This document shows, one piece after another, positions 1-10,900 of a DNA stretch of 33,559 bases. This DNA comes from a bacterium (GTDB lineage Bacteria; Armatimonadota; UBA5829), in the NCBI GenBank assembly GCA_021371935.1, contig JAJFVF010000020.1, positions 1 to 33,559 on the forward strand, given 5' to 3'. Under the pieces are notes generated by a model, which saw nothing but the letters and a program-made list of their open reading frames with translations, ran no database searches and was not told where the DNA came from. Position 1 is the stretch's first letter. Each line of letters starts with the position of its first letter. Position numbers and translations under genes: made by a program.

Positions 1-2719
1 AGCTGCCACTGGCGGAACCAGAGACCTTGCCCCATGTCTTGATGAACAGACCCTGGGATACACTGTCACCAGCGGCCTTGTTGTTCATACTGAGCTCTGC
101 AATAGCAGGACCGTCAGGCTCGGAAGTGGTCGTCAAGCGAGCAACAGATGTCGCTGCTATATATCTCTCACCATCACCGGTGCTGTTGATCTTACCAGTA
201 ACAGTAACTTTGTCGCCAAAGTTGACTGACGGCATGCCACTCATTGTGACCTTGATGCCGGCTGTGCGATTGGCTTCTTCGACAAAGATCGTGTCTGTCG
301 GTACGCCGCCGCCTGCAACGGCTGTGACTACCGCACTTTCGATCTTGACAGGATCGCCGTCCTCGCCAGTCTTTGCACCGGCAACCGTAGGATCAAGAGC
401 TTCCTTAGACGGGTCGCGAAGCTCGACTTCCCAGAGGGAGACATAGGATGCGCTGCAATAAGTTTTAGTACCCACAGCGCCTATGTCAACTGATGAAACG
501 CCTACTCTCCAATACTGTGCACTCACAGACGGGAACTTGATAACGTTCACAGCAGTCTTCTGTCCACCGGGGTTGACGTTTACAGCCGCATACGGAGGAC
601 CGGAGATCGTAGGATCGGCAGCATACCAATCAATCGGGAATCCGCCGTTACCGCTCGATGTAGAGTAGACACTAGTCCAGTTCGAGTTATCCGTGCTGTA
701 CTCCAGCGAGTAGCTGCTCGGACACATCCACCAGGAATAGATTACAGCCTCACTAATCGTTCTCTCCTGTCCGAGATCAAATGTGATAACAGGAGCCGAT
801 CCTGTTGAGGCAAACCGAGTTGCACCATTACCAGTAGCAGCTCCGTCAACAAGGTTGACAACCGGATAACTGCTGTTTACATCCGTGCTGGATACACTTG
901 ATGCCAGTGCCCAGTTGAACTTGGCTTTGGCAAGCGTGAAGTTCTTGGTGACCTTGTCTGTGAACGCACTGATGGTAGCTGTCTGATCGGCGCTGCCTTC
1001 ATAACCGACCGCGCTTGCCGCAACATAATAGGTTCCGGCAGTATCTGGCGATATCTGATAGGAGCCGTCAGGGTTTGTCTTTGTCCATATCCTGCTCGAG
1101 TTGTCGGCAAGAGGCTTTTGTGATGTCGATGCGGATACCCAGGCGTCTGCAATAGGATTGCCGTCGGCATCCTCGACTGTTCCACTTATGCCCTCAGGAC
1201 TGCTGGGATTGAAACCAGCCGGGAACTTGAAGAGCTGATCGTTGAAGGCAACATACACTGTGCCATCATCAGCCACAGCCGGAGTCGGCGGCACGTAGCC
1301 TACACTGCTCCAGCAGCAGAATTTGAGATCAGTTGCCTGCCAAGTCCAAAGAAGCTTGCCGTAGGTAGTCTGATCCTGAATACAGAAGAGTCTGCCATTA
1401 CCTGTCGCCACATACAGAACAGTCGGTGTCGTACTGACTGCCGCTATGGCCGAGGTGTCGGAATCGACATCGTCAGGAAGTTCATATGTCCACTTGATCG
1501 TGGCGGAAGTGCCGTTATCTGTAACAGCAATAACCTTGCCTGGAGTCGCGATCGGAGGCACATCACTCTTTGCGCCTGTTCTAAAGTGACCGCCGACAAC
1601 ATAAATCGTGCCGTCGGCACCAAGCGCAGGAGATACTGCATGTGTGCCACCGGTCTTTATAGACCACTTCTTTGTTCCAGCGTCGGCATCATATGCAAAC
1701 AGAGTGTCCGGATAGGCATAAATGACATTTGTGTTTTCGCTATGCCATGCCCAACCATCACGGCCTGCCACATAGAGCGTTGCTCCATCACCTGAAAGCA
1801 CCGGGCCTGATGTGAAGAATCCGCTGTTCGAGTAATCGGCTGTCCAGAGTAGGGTTGCGCTTGTGCCATCATCACGCAGTGCAAATATATCGTTCATGTA
1901 CTCGCCAGGAGCACACTCTTCATAATATACGCCACCAGAATTGTATATGACGTTTTTCAATCCGCCGCCATAACTTATCTGCTTGACGGCACAGGAGCCG
2001 AGGCTTCGACCCACGCCGTATGTATTGAAAGTCCAATTGACCGTGCCATCTGACGGGTCAACCGCCTTCAGAGGTCCATAGGGGCCATAAAACGAATACA
2101 GCATATTGCCCAGATATATGGTGCCATCGGGACCAACAGCCGCGGAAGAATTGGTACCATAACCACGATATCCACCCAGCGACGAATGGCCGGTGCTCGG
2201 ATCATTAAGGGCTTCGGATTCCCAAATAAAGACACCGGTGCTCGTATTCGTCGCACCTAATGTTGCATGGCAGTTGGAATATGTTGGAATGGGGGCGCCA
2301 TCATCATCTTCACCGCCCATCCAGGTGAGGATCATCTCAGTGGTGCCATCGCTCCAGATTGTCGGACCGTTATACCACCCATGGTTATCGTTGGACGTCC
2401 AACCGGTAGCCTGCCAAATCTCGCTGCCTGTGGCTGAAGAATACTTACCCAGGCCGAAATAATCGTCCCACTGAACATATATGTTTCCATCAGAACCGAT
2501 TTTGACACCCTCATATGAGGGAATCTCGCCCTGCACCACCTCAATGGTATGACGCCAACTCGGTGCGGGCTTTGCAATCGAGGTAGCCGGGCTTCTGCTG
2601 CTGTTGTAGTAGTCACGCCCGGATTTTGGCCAGTTTGTTGGTAACTGCGCGTATGCCGTGACTGACAACACACAGATACAGACCATGGCCAACAAAGTAA
2701 TCCATCTTGCTTTATGCAT
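1..2719 (-). CDS. Secreted PQQ-propeller / F5/8C multidomain protein (3' end missing)
   Basis: The minus strand is open without a stop from an ATG at 2719 to the left edge, about 906 codons, so the C-terminus lies outside the window. The first ~24 residues (MHKARW, then a hydrophobic stretch ending AYAQ) form a signal peptide. Residues ~30-460 hold PQQ/quinoprotein-like blades with repeated patterns such as AVGPDGTIYLGN, ALGADGTIYVVGG and AVADDGTVYVAF. Residues ~510-590 (GISGTVEDADGNPIADAWV) match the carboxypeptidase-regulatory-like fold. Residues ~597-765 look like an F5/8 type C (discoidin) carbohydrate-binding module (VNLVDG, ITFDLGQERTISEAVIY, YWRVGV, VSLWEVEL). From ~775 on, KIESAVVTAV and GDKVTVTGKI suggest an OB-like fold. 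A Shine-Dalgarno AGGAG lies 11 nt upstream. The protein is probably an extracellular or surface glycan- or matrix-binding protein; its substrate is unknown and no catalytic residues are evident. A long structured leader precedes it. Confidence 0.9.
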   Translation of the reverse strand, partial: MHKARWITLLAMVCICVLSVTAYAQLPTNWPKSGRDYYNSSRSPATSIAKPAPSWRHTIEVVQGEIPSYEGVKIGSDGNIYVQWDDYFGLGKYSSATGSEIWQATGWTSNDNHGWYNGPTIWSDGTTEMILTWMGGEDDDGAPIPTYSNCHATLGATNTSTGVFIWESEALNDPSTGHSSLGGYRGYGTNSSAAVGPDGTIYLGNMLYSFYGPYGPLKAVDPSDGTVNWTFNTYGVGRSLGSCAVKQISYGGGLKNVIYNSGGVYYEECAPGEYMNDIFALRDDGTSATLLWTADYSNSGFFTSGPVLSGDGATLYVAGRDGWAWHSENTNVIYAYPDTLFAYDADAGTKKWSIKTGGTHAVSPALGADGTIYVVGGHFRTGAKSDVPPIATPGKVIAVTDNGTSATIKWTYELPDDVDSDTSAIAAVSTTPTVLYVATGNGRLFCIQDQTTYGKLLWTWQATDLKFCCWSSVGYVPPTPAVADDGTVYVAFNDQLFKFPAGFNPSSPEGISGTVEDADGNPIADAWVSASTSQKPLADNSSRIWTKTNPDGSYQISPDTAGTYYVAASAVGYEGSADQTATISAFTDKVTKNFTLAKAKFNWALASSVSSTDVNSSYPVVNLVDGAATGNGATRFASTGSAPVITFDLGQERTISEAVIYSWWMCPSSYSLEYSTDNSNWTSVYSTSSGNGGFPIDWYAADPTISGPPYAAVNVNPGGQKTAVNVIKFPSVSAQYWRVGVSSVDIGAVGTKTYCSASYVSLWEVELRDPSKEALDPTVAGAKTGEDGDPVKIESAVVTAVAGGGVPTDTIFVEEANRTAGIKVTMSGMPSVNFGDKVTVTGKINSTGDGERYIAATSVARLTTTSEPDGPAIAELSMNNKAAGDSVSQGLFIKTWGKVSGSASGS

Positions 2720-3000
2720 TATCTTGCAATCTCCTTTCTAAGATGTCACTCCTTGTGGAGTTAGTCTGACGCACGAACTTTCACTGCGTGCACAGTGTGA
2801 AAGACGAAAAAGGGAATTATTATCCGGCCTCATATCTTATTCCCACCTCGTCCTTTGTAAGCGCAGGAACCTTCTTTGAGGTTCTCAGCACTTTTTGTGG
2901 CGAGCCGCCACCCCTGAATTCAGAGGTGGCTCCTCGCACTCTTTCTTACCGGCCACTCGTCAAGGACTCAGAAATCATTAATCATTCCGACTCAATGACT
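2720..3000 (-). promoter_or_regulatory. Long structured 5' leader of the 2719 gene
   Basis: About 280 nt of predicted untranslated leader lie between the putative promoter and the ATG at 2719. Several stem-loops are visible: an extended hairpin at 2901-2936 (CGAG/CTCG outside GCCACC/GGTGGC outside the palindrome CTGAATTCAG); GAACCT/AGGTTC at 2867-2884 with a 6-nt loop; CTTTCAC/GTGAAAG at 2778-2803; and a small ACTCC/GGAGT hairpin just before the ribosome binding site, whose CTCC could also pair with the AGGAG. The blocks GAAAGAG, GCCACCTC, CTGAATT and GGGTGGCG recur in the leader of the 3005-residue protein gene. I do not recognise a known riboswitch class. The rest of the 2720-3206 gap contains only the promoter and AT-rich sequence. 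Confidence 0.5.
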
Positions 3001-3007
3001 AATTGTA

Positions 3008-3036
3008 GTTTTACCATGCTCATCTATATTTGTCAA
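3008..3036 (-). promoter_or_regulatory. Sigma70-type promoter for the 2719 gene
   Basis: On the minus strand a perfect -35 TTGACA (3031-3036) is separated by 17 nt from a -10 TAAAAC (3008-3013, 4 of 6 matches). Transcription would start near 3000, giving a ~280-nt leader. Confidence 0.55.
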
Positions 3037-3206
3037 TGGAAAAGTGCGTTTGTGTGCTAATTTATTTTTCAATAATCATCTACGAACGGCATTTATGATT
3101 TGAAATAGCGCGTTTGATAGTTCTGCCGACCATATTTGAGCAGACAAAATTTTCATAGAGGCACTACAGGAGATTATTGGCAAATATATAACACTTTTTT
3201 ATGTGC

Positions 3207-4235
3207 TTATCTGTTCTTTTGGTAGAACCATCGATAATCGAAGGACTTTAGAATGAGGCTTGTGCCGGTAGAATCGTAGGACCAATATGTCAATAATATC
3301 CTGTCGTCTACTGGTGTTATACTGACATAGGAGGAATTGTTGCTGTCATCTATAACACGTAAGTTACTCCAGGTCTTACCATCATCTTTGGATATCATTG
3401 AGTTCAGCGGATAACACTCTGTCGTGTTGTAGTTCCAAACCAGCAGGAGATCACCTGTGGCAGGGATTCGAGCAATGGTAGCAGGTGTTTTTGGCGCAAC
3501 AAGTTCCCGAACACGAACTGGACGAGTCCAAGTCTTACCCTGGTCTTTTGAATAGCTTTTTGCCAGACACCCCAACTCGGTGCTGACTAACATCATCACT
3601 CGCCCATCTTTGAGTTCCACAACTGCCGGATCATCCGCACCATAGCTGCTTGACGGGTCGATTGTTCTTATATCAACATCATCGCTTTTGCGCCATGTTT
3701 GGCCGAAATCGTCGGAATAGGCTGTAAAACCTATTATCGTTTTATCGTTTGCCCATCCAGCCCACGCAGCCGCAAGAATACGTCCACTCCTGAGTTGGAT
3801 TAGTCTATTGTTGCTGATCCCAGTATAACCGGAATACCATGCAGGCGGAACCTCCAGTTTGACTCGAGGACTCCAAGTCTTGCACTCGTCTGAGGATTTT
3901 CGGAAGTAAACTGTTCGATCTTCGAGAGATTCCCTGACACCATAAGACATCAATATCTCATCGTTTTGCATACGCAGCAGAGAAACAGAATATGTTGCTA
4001 TATTGCCCTCGTTCGGCAAAAGCACACTGTCATTGTCCCATGTTCTACCGCCGTCAGATGACGTAATATACCTTATTTCGGCCTCATCAAGATCATCCTT
4101 GCCGCACCACTGCCCGTACGCCAATAATAAATCACCATTCTTTAGGTGAATCATATCTGCTTCACCATTATGCGGGTGCTCGGGTGTAGAAGGAACCAGT
4201 ACTACCGACTCTGGCTCGGAAACCTCAATTCGCAT
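3207..4235 (-). CDS. Asp-box / BNR-repeat (sialidase-fold) protein
   Basis: This 342-residue protein carries five Asp-box motifs of the S-x-D-x-G-x-T-W type: SSDGGRTW (~59-66), SSDECKTW (~114-121), YSDDFGQTW (~173-181), SKDQGKTW (~229-236) and SKDDGKTW (~282-289). This is the hallmark of six-bladed sialidase-superfamily propellers. It may bind or hydrolyse a glycan, but I could not assign the catalytic Arg triad, Tyr/Glu pair or Asp of true sialidases, so enzymatic activity is unproven. The N-terminus (MRIEVSEPES) is not a signal peptide, unlike the flanking exported proteins, so it is probably cytoplasmic or exported by another route. GGGGAG sits 8 nt before the ATG. It is read in the same direction as its neighbours but separated from them by ~200 bp upstream and ~490 bp downstream, so it is probably monocistronic. 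Confidence 0.88.
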   Translation of the reverse strand: MRIEVSEPESVVLVPSTPEHPHNGEADMIHLKNGDLLLAYGQWCGKDDLDEAEIRYITSSDGGRTWDNDSVLLPNEGNIATYSVSLLRMQNDEILMSYGVRESLEDRTVYFRKSSDECKTWSPRVKLEVPPAWYSGYTGISNNRLIQLRSGRILAAAWAGWANDKTIIGFTAYSDDFGQTWRKSDDVDIRTIDPSSSYGADDPAVVELKDGRVMMLVSTELGCLAKSYSKDQGKTWTRPVRVRELVAPKTPATIARIPATGDLLLVWNYNTTECYPLNSMISKDDGKTWSNLRVIDDSNNSSYVSITPVDDRILLTYWSYDSTGTSLILKSFDYRWFYQKNR

Positions 4236-4281
4236 TGATCATACTCCCCTGGACTGCATACTTCATCTATTGCTACACAAT

Positions 4282-4311
4282 ATAATACATTCTTCGACTG
4301 AATAAATGCAA
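4282..4311 (-). promoter_or_regulatory. Possible promoter of the Asp-box protein gene
   Basis: A -10 TATTAT (4282-4287) lies 18 nt from a weak -35 TTGCAT (4306-4311) on the minus strand, about 45 nt before the ATG. The -35 matches only 3 of 6 positions. Confidence 0.3.
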
Positions 4312-4377
4312 CCATCGCCAGACTTCTATACTATATATTATAGACCATTCTTGATGAAAAGCCCTTCAGACACTGGA

Positions 4378-4416
4378 TAAAAAATAAGCCGCACTTACGG
4401 ATTTTGTGCGGCTTAT
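4378..4416 (-). terminator. Rho-independent terminator after the lipoprotein gene
   Basis: A perfect 11-bp inverted repeat, ATAAGCCGCAC (4384-4394) with GTGCGGCTTAT (4406-4416), is followed on the minus strand by a run of T residues (A-run at 4379-4384 on the plus strand). It lies 15 bp beyond the stop codon at 4432 and closes the operon that starts at 13924. Confidence 0.88.
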
Positions 4417-4431
4417 CAGCTATACTCTCTT

Positions 4432-4884
4432 CTAAAACGGATCGGAAGGAGGACTGTCACCCGCCACAGGTACATTAAACGAAGTCTGTGTATGAGACTG
4501 ATAACCCAACGAATCTGATGCATATACGACAACCGTACAGGTCAACGCGGACGAAGTCGTATTGGCTGGAGCCGTCACAACTGCCCGATATGTGCTGCCA
4601 CTGCTTAGTGTCATTGGCTCTTGAGATACCAGTTCGCCGCTTGTCTTTTTACTCGTGACTGCAATCACAGAAGCAATTGTGGAATCATCCGTAACATTAG
4701 CAGTGATTGTCACATTGCCTCCCTTAAATGTAAGCGAGGATGTGTCCGCATTCACATTCGTGATGACAGGCGCAGCAGTATCCTCCTTCGATGATCCACC
4801 GCCGCCGCCGCCGCATCCGGAAACCAATACTATACCAATGCATACAATTGCCAGCATTGCAGTATTTGCTTTTAGAAACTTCAT
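4432..4884 (-). CDS. Small lipoprotein with an Ig-like domain
   Basis: This 150-residue protein has a lipoprotein signal peptide ending in the lipobox LVSGC with the acylated cysteine at residue 24. A run of six glycines and serines follows as a flexible tether. Residues ~38-140 form one Ig-like beta-sandwich (APVITNVNADTSSLTF, VTITANVTDDS, TCTVVVYASDSLGYQS) of the type that tracks derivative physical or chemical stress in many secreted proteins only as a structural spacer; no catalytic motif is visible. Its ATG lies 22 bp after the stop of the 3005-residue protein gene and has a GGGAG ribosome binding site, so the two are almost certainly co-transcribed, ending at the terminator 15 bp downstream. 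The pairing suggests a membrane anchor or assembly partner for the giant secreted protein, which itself has no obvious membrane anchor. That role is inference. Confidence 0.85.
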   Translation of the reverse strand: MKFLKANTAMLAIVCIGIVLVSGCGGGGGGSSKEDTAAPVITNVNADTSSLTFKGGNVTITANVTDDSTIASVIAVTSKKTSGELVSQEPMTLSSGSTYRAVVTAPANTTSSALTCTVVVYASDSLGYQSHTQTSFNVPVAGDSPPSDPF

Positions 4885-4906
4885 TATATTTGAATCTCCC
4901 AGCTAA

Positions 4907-7900
4907 TTAAGGCGCAGGCAAGACGAGATCACATTCTGCCTCGGCCTTGACCCAGAATGCCTGCCATGGCGCTAATACACCGACCGCATCAGACACTTCA
5001 GTTTTATCGTATACCAGATAGTAGCTACCCGCTTCAGGATCCCATCCCCAGGCATAATTTCCGACAAGGTCATCAGCCTCGCTAAGGCTGTACGTGTGCC
5101 CTGAGTAACTTACCTTTATGGCATCAGGATCCCAGGTTACATTCGACACAAACGGATTGCCGATTATATTCCAGCCGGCGTATAAGTGGATTGTCGCATC
5201 ACTTTCCTGTGATGGAATCATTCCTGTGGGCGTTATGCGCGTACTGCCGAATCGCACCCAGAACCCACGTCCCGGCGTTTCATTGGCGGGATCAAAGTAT
5301 GTCTGCTCATCGGGATACATTACATACTCATTGGCCAGAGTGTCATACATCGCCCAGCTATTTGAATAGAAACCAACTGCCATCTTTGGATCAGTCTCAT
5401 CAGGGATGATCGGTAGAGATACCATCGCTATATCAGTCCATATATCATCACTTGGAGTCCTCTCAAGCACGTTTACAATAAGTGAGTCAGTCGCTTTATT
5501 ACCCGCCGTATCCGTCACTGTTATAGTTATCGTTTCGCTGTAGCTGTCATCACCATCACTTGTAATAGTGATGTCGCCAGTGCTCCAGGACGTGGTTCCG
5601 CTGCACTCACCATTGCTCCCCTTTGAATTCGACCATTTCACATTAGCAATGCCGCTGTCATCCGATGCAGTCCCTGCAATCGAAACCGTATTGACGTTTC
5701 TTGTGCATTGGGTATCTGTCGTCGGCGATGTGATCGCAACTGTCGGAGCCACACCGTCGAAATCGACGCTCACTGTGCCTGTTACAAGATTACCATCTCC
5801 GTAATCATTGTGCGCTTCATCTGCCTCAACATAAGCAATCACTTCTCCGGTCTTGCTCATTCCACTTATGGCAACCGAATATGTCTTGTTGTCACCGGTG
5901 TTGGTTATAACAGCCTGTGTAGCCGCAGCAGTTCCGCCGAGTGTTATGTCACCGGTCACAAAGTCAGTGACAGCTTCGCTGAAAACAACCACCAAATTGA
6001 TCGGAGAATCTTTGGTAGGGTCAGCCTGGCCTTCGGCAAGGCTGAGAGTTGCAGTCAGAGGCTGCCAGGCATATGTGACTGTCACGGATGATGAAACCGT
6101 GTTTAGATTACCCGCTTCATCACTGACGACACCCGCAGGTATCTGCGCTATTACGGTGCCCGCCGATGTCAGCCCACTTACAGTAATGGTATATGTAGTC
6201 TTATCAAGTGGATCTGCCTCCAACACTGTAATACTCTTCGTGCCGCCGGCAGTACCTGTTAGTTTTACATCTGACTTCGTAAACCCTGAAATAGGCTCGC
6301 TAAATACTGCCTTAAAGCTGATTGGAATAGTCCTGGTGCTATCTTCCTGACCGGGGGCCCTGCTCAGAATAACAGATGGGACATCCATATCATACTCTAC
6401 AGTGCATTCACCCGATGCGACGTTTCCATTGCCGTCCAGGTCATATGCAGAATCCATCGGAATCGATATTGTCACATCACCTGAGCTGCTCATGCCGCTC
6501 ACAGCTACTGTGTATATCGCACCATCGATGCTGGTAACTTCAGCATTTGTCGGATCAGCCGAACCGTCGAGCGTCACATCGCTGCCTTCAAAACCAGTTA
6601 CTTCAGTGCTGAATACAACAGTGAAGTATATTGTTGACATGTTTGTCGGGTCTGCCTGATCGTCGAACTTTGTTATTGTAACTGATGGTCCCGGCCAGTT
6701 ATACGATATCTGGTCAAGGAGAAAACCGTCCAGACTCGCATTGCCTGCCTCATCATAGGCAGCGCCCGCGGGAATTGATATCGCCACAAATCCAGAACTT
6801 GTCATCCCCGAAACCACAACGTCATATATGCTGTTTAGTGAACCGTCGCCAGGAGTAACAACAGCCGTTGTCGGGTTCGCAGTACCACTGACAGTCACAT
6901 CGGATGAAGTAAAGCCTGACACCGCCTCAGAGAATAAGACCCTAAAGTGGACTGGGCTGACATCAGTAGGATTATCCTGGCCTATGGCTGGTTCCATCGT
7001 CACCGTCGGTGAGGCAATATCATATGTGACCACATTATCGCCGCCGTCGGAGGCCTCGCTGTCATTAAATCCACTAAGGTCAGCAGCAGCACCCTCGGGA
7101 ATGTCTATCTGAACAGTCCCCGTCGATGTCATACCGTAAACGGATACTGTATACGTCGCCGAACTGCCCGTTACTATGGCTGTTTTTGTTCCGCCGGCTG
7201 TGCCGGATATCATAACATCATCAGCACTGTCACCAAAACCGGTAACCGGCTCGCTGAAAACAACCTCGAACCTGACCGGCTGCGTATTGACTATGTCAGC
7301 CTGGCCATCAGCCTTGGTTATTGTAACAGTCGGGTTCGTCTGGTCATCGTAGACTACTTCGTTGTCAATGATATTCGCTTCGTCTGCGGCGTTAACGTTA
7401 TAATTACCCGCAGCATCCTGAAGCGACCCCACTGGGATATTGATTATTACACTGCCCGAATGAGAAGCATCATCGACCGTGACTGAGTATGACAGGGCAT
7501 CAATTGCGCTGACCTCGACACTCAGGTTGTCGCCGACCGTGCTATCGGAAATATCAACGTTGTCTTCTGTAAAGCTCGTAACGGCTTCAGACAAGGTCAC
7601 CTTGAAATTGATCGGCAGAACCATCGTTGGATCATCCTGTCCATCAGCCAAATCTATAGTAGCAATCGGTGAGGTCGTGTCGTAAAGAACTGTGTCCGTT
7701 ACACCTGCCTCTTCTGTTGTGGACGCCGTATTTGCATTGCCCGCAGTGTCAACTACCACTCCGGCTCCGACTCCAAGTTTCACCGTTCCTTCAACCATAC
7801 CGCTCACGGAAACATTATATTGAATGCCCGCTGCGATCGGGGTCACAATCTTTTCTATAGCCGCTGTACCGCCCGTGCCGGTGCCGGTAACTGTCACTTT

Positions 7901-10900
7901 ATCGGCGTCAAACCCAATTACTGTCTCGTTGAATGTTACAACGAAGTTGATTGGGCTTACATTGGTCGTGCCGGACTGACCATTGGCAAGACTGATTTCC
8001 ACAGCCGGAGGTTGATTATCCAGATGAACATGATTGTCCGTGCTGGTTGAAGCTTTGTTCTTGATCCCGGCGCTGTCAGCCGCAACATCCGCAGGAACCG
8101 CCGCTGTGACAGTTCCCTCGCCTACCAAGCCGTTTACAGCAATCTCATACGTCGTGCCATCTGTCATTGTCGCATCGGTAAATGAAGTTGCAATCGCTGC
8201 GTCACCATACGCATACTTCAGGTTGCCATTGGTTGCGTCATAATAGCTGATGATAGGAATATCAGAAGAGTCAAGTATCAAAGAACTATACATACCAACA
8301 TCATCCCCAGGATCCTCAGCATCAGCCGGGTCACCATCGTCGGCGGTGATTATGGTCCATGTGATAGGAGAGGATGCTGCATTGCCTTGAGCGTATTTCA
8401 GGACATTGTCGGTCGCATCATAATAGCTTATTCGAGGAAGACCATTCGAATCCAGCTTCAATGAACTGAACTGACCTACATCGTAGTCGTCGTCACCGTC
8501 TTTGCCGTCATCTACGGTCATTACCGTAAATGTAGGATTGGTCGCAGCATCGCCTTCGGCGTATTTCAGGTTGCCATTCCACTCGTCATAATAACTGATC
8601 CTGGGCTTGCCGGCCGAATCCAGCGCAAGGGATACATATGCGCCGACATAGCTGCTAAAATCGACTGTCTTAATAGTCCATGTTGGATTCTCGGCAGCGC
8701 TTCCCTCGGCATAAAGCAGGTCGCCGTTTTCCAGGTCATAATAAGCTATACGCGGTCTGCCGCTTGCATCGAGGGCTAAGGAGCTGTGAATACCGACATT
8801 ATCGTCCGCATCAGCACCGCCATCCACAACAGAGCAATGCCAAACGCTGTTCTTATAATACGCATACTTCAGTCTGGTATTTGTTGCATCATAGTAGCTG
8901 ATATACGGGACACCTGTAGAACTGAGTTTCAGCGACGTATACTGCCCAACATCACCTGCCTCATCAACAGTCTGGCTGTCCCATCTCGAACCGTTCCAGA
9001 TTGCATATTTCAGATCGCTATCAACCATATCGTAATAGCTTATTCTTGGATAACCTAAACCATTTACTGCCAGCGAAGTACACGCGGCCCAGCCGCCCGC
9101 ATCGGCGATGCCGGTAGACCACCGTGAGTTTGCGGCATTGCCGGTGGCATACTTGAGCGTATTGGCTGTCGAATCGAAATAACTAACATGCAAGTTGTCT
9201 GATGGATCGACAGTCAAGAAACTGTACTTGCCGACATTATTGGCCGGTCCGGTTTCAGTGAACGTTGGGACCGCGGTCCCAGTCAGAGTCGTCGGGTCCG
9301 ATTTTACAATATACAGATCTGAGGTATCATCGAAATCCGTAACCGGTTCGTTGAATACCGCGGTGAAGTATATCGGGCATGCCTGCACCGGGTCATCTTG
9401 ATAAGATGCCTGGTTTATAGTCACGGCAGGCGTGCTGTAATATGTGACTAATGGAGCATATGTTGTATCAGTAGTCGACGCGGTATTGCTGTTGCCGGCA
9501 AAGTCGGTGACCACATTCGCAGGAATACTCATCGTCACCGTGCCGTCAGTCGTCATTCCGCTTACAGCGACGTTGTATACCGCACCACTGCCGGTAATCG
9601 TCGCGGTCGACGCACACGCTGTGCCGCTTATCACAACATCCGAGCTTGCGAATCCTGAAACTGCCTCGCTGAAAGTAACCTTGAAGTTGACTGCGGAAAC
9701 ATCATATACAGTCGTCGACTGTGTTGTGGCACGCGCAACAACTACACTCGGGCTTACATTATCATAAGTTACTTCATTATCCGTGCTGGTTGACGCCGCA
9801 TTGCTTATGTTATCTGCATTGTATGCAGCACCTGCGTTGACGTTTACTTCAACCACACCAAATTCGTCCATTCCGCTGACCGCAATGTCATATGTTGTGC
9901 CGGACCCGGTAATTGTTACTGTGTCTGCGCCCGCACCGGATACTGTGACGCCGCTGCTGCTGAACCCGGTGACCGTGTCACTGAACACTGCAGTGAAGTG
10001 AATGACGGAACCATTGGTCGGATCAGCTTGACCTTCAGCCTGGTTTACCTCGACTGTAGGAGCGGGAGCGTCATACTGGACACTGGCAGTTCCGGAGGCC
10101 GAGTTGCCGAACCCGTCCACAGTGACGACATCTCCAGGTATCCTGACCGTCACTGTACCCGACTTATGTATGTTGCTCACCGATATCGTATACACCTTGT
10201 AAGTCGAGTCTGCATTAGATACCGTCACGGTTGGTGTTGTGCCATCCTCAAATGCCGTCCCGCTGACCTCTATATCTGATGATGTAAAGTCAGTCGGAGA
10301 CACCACCTTACTGAATGTAGCAGTGAAGACTATAGGCAGCGTTGTCGCTGGATCCGATTGAGATGCCCCAGGCGCCACACTGACAGTCAGCGGCATATAG
10401 TATTGCACAGTATTGTCTGTGCTCTCAGAAGGCTTATTGCCATTACCGTCAGCATCTTGCGCCACACCAATCGGTATGGTGACTATGACAGTGCCCGACT
10501 TGATCATTCCACTTACGGCTATGTCATATGTAGTTCCACCACTCGTCGATGTGACCGAGGCAGTCGTCGCACCAGCCGTGCCGTCCAACACTACATCGCT
10601 ATCCGTAAAGCCTGTTACAATCTCTGAAAACACAGCAGTGAAATGAATTGTGGTGTTCTCTGTAGGGTCACTTTGCCAAGTAGCCTGGTTTACAAGCACC
10701 GAGGGAGCAGTGTCACCGGAATAGTAATATTGAACAACGTTGTCAGTGCTTGTAGATTCCTCATTGGTATTGATACCGACACCCGACGGATTACAATCCC
10801 AGGCGGCTCCCTCAGGAATAGAGACTCTTACCGTGCCGCTGCTTGACATCCCCCTCACGGCCACATTGTAATTGCTGTAATGACCATATGAATCGGCTGT

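Noticed and set aside
2720-3000. c-di-GMP, SAM, cobalamin or other known riboswitch in the leaders
   Set aside because: The conserved core sequences of these classes were looked for by eye and not found; only generic stems and shared blocks are present.
2788-3060. A 90-codon plus-strand frame in the leader region
   Set aside because: It lies antisense to the predicted leader and promoter, has no ribosome binding site and shows no protein-like pattern.
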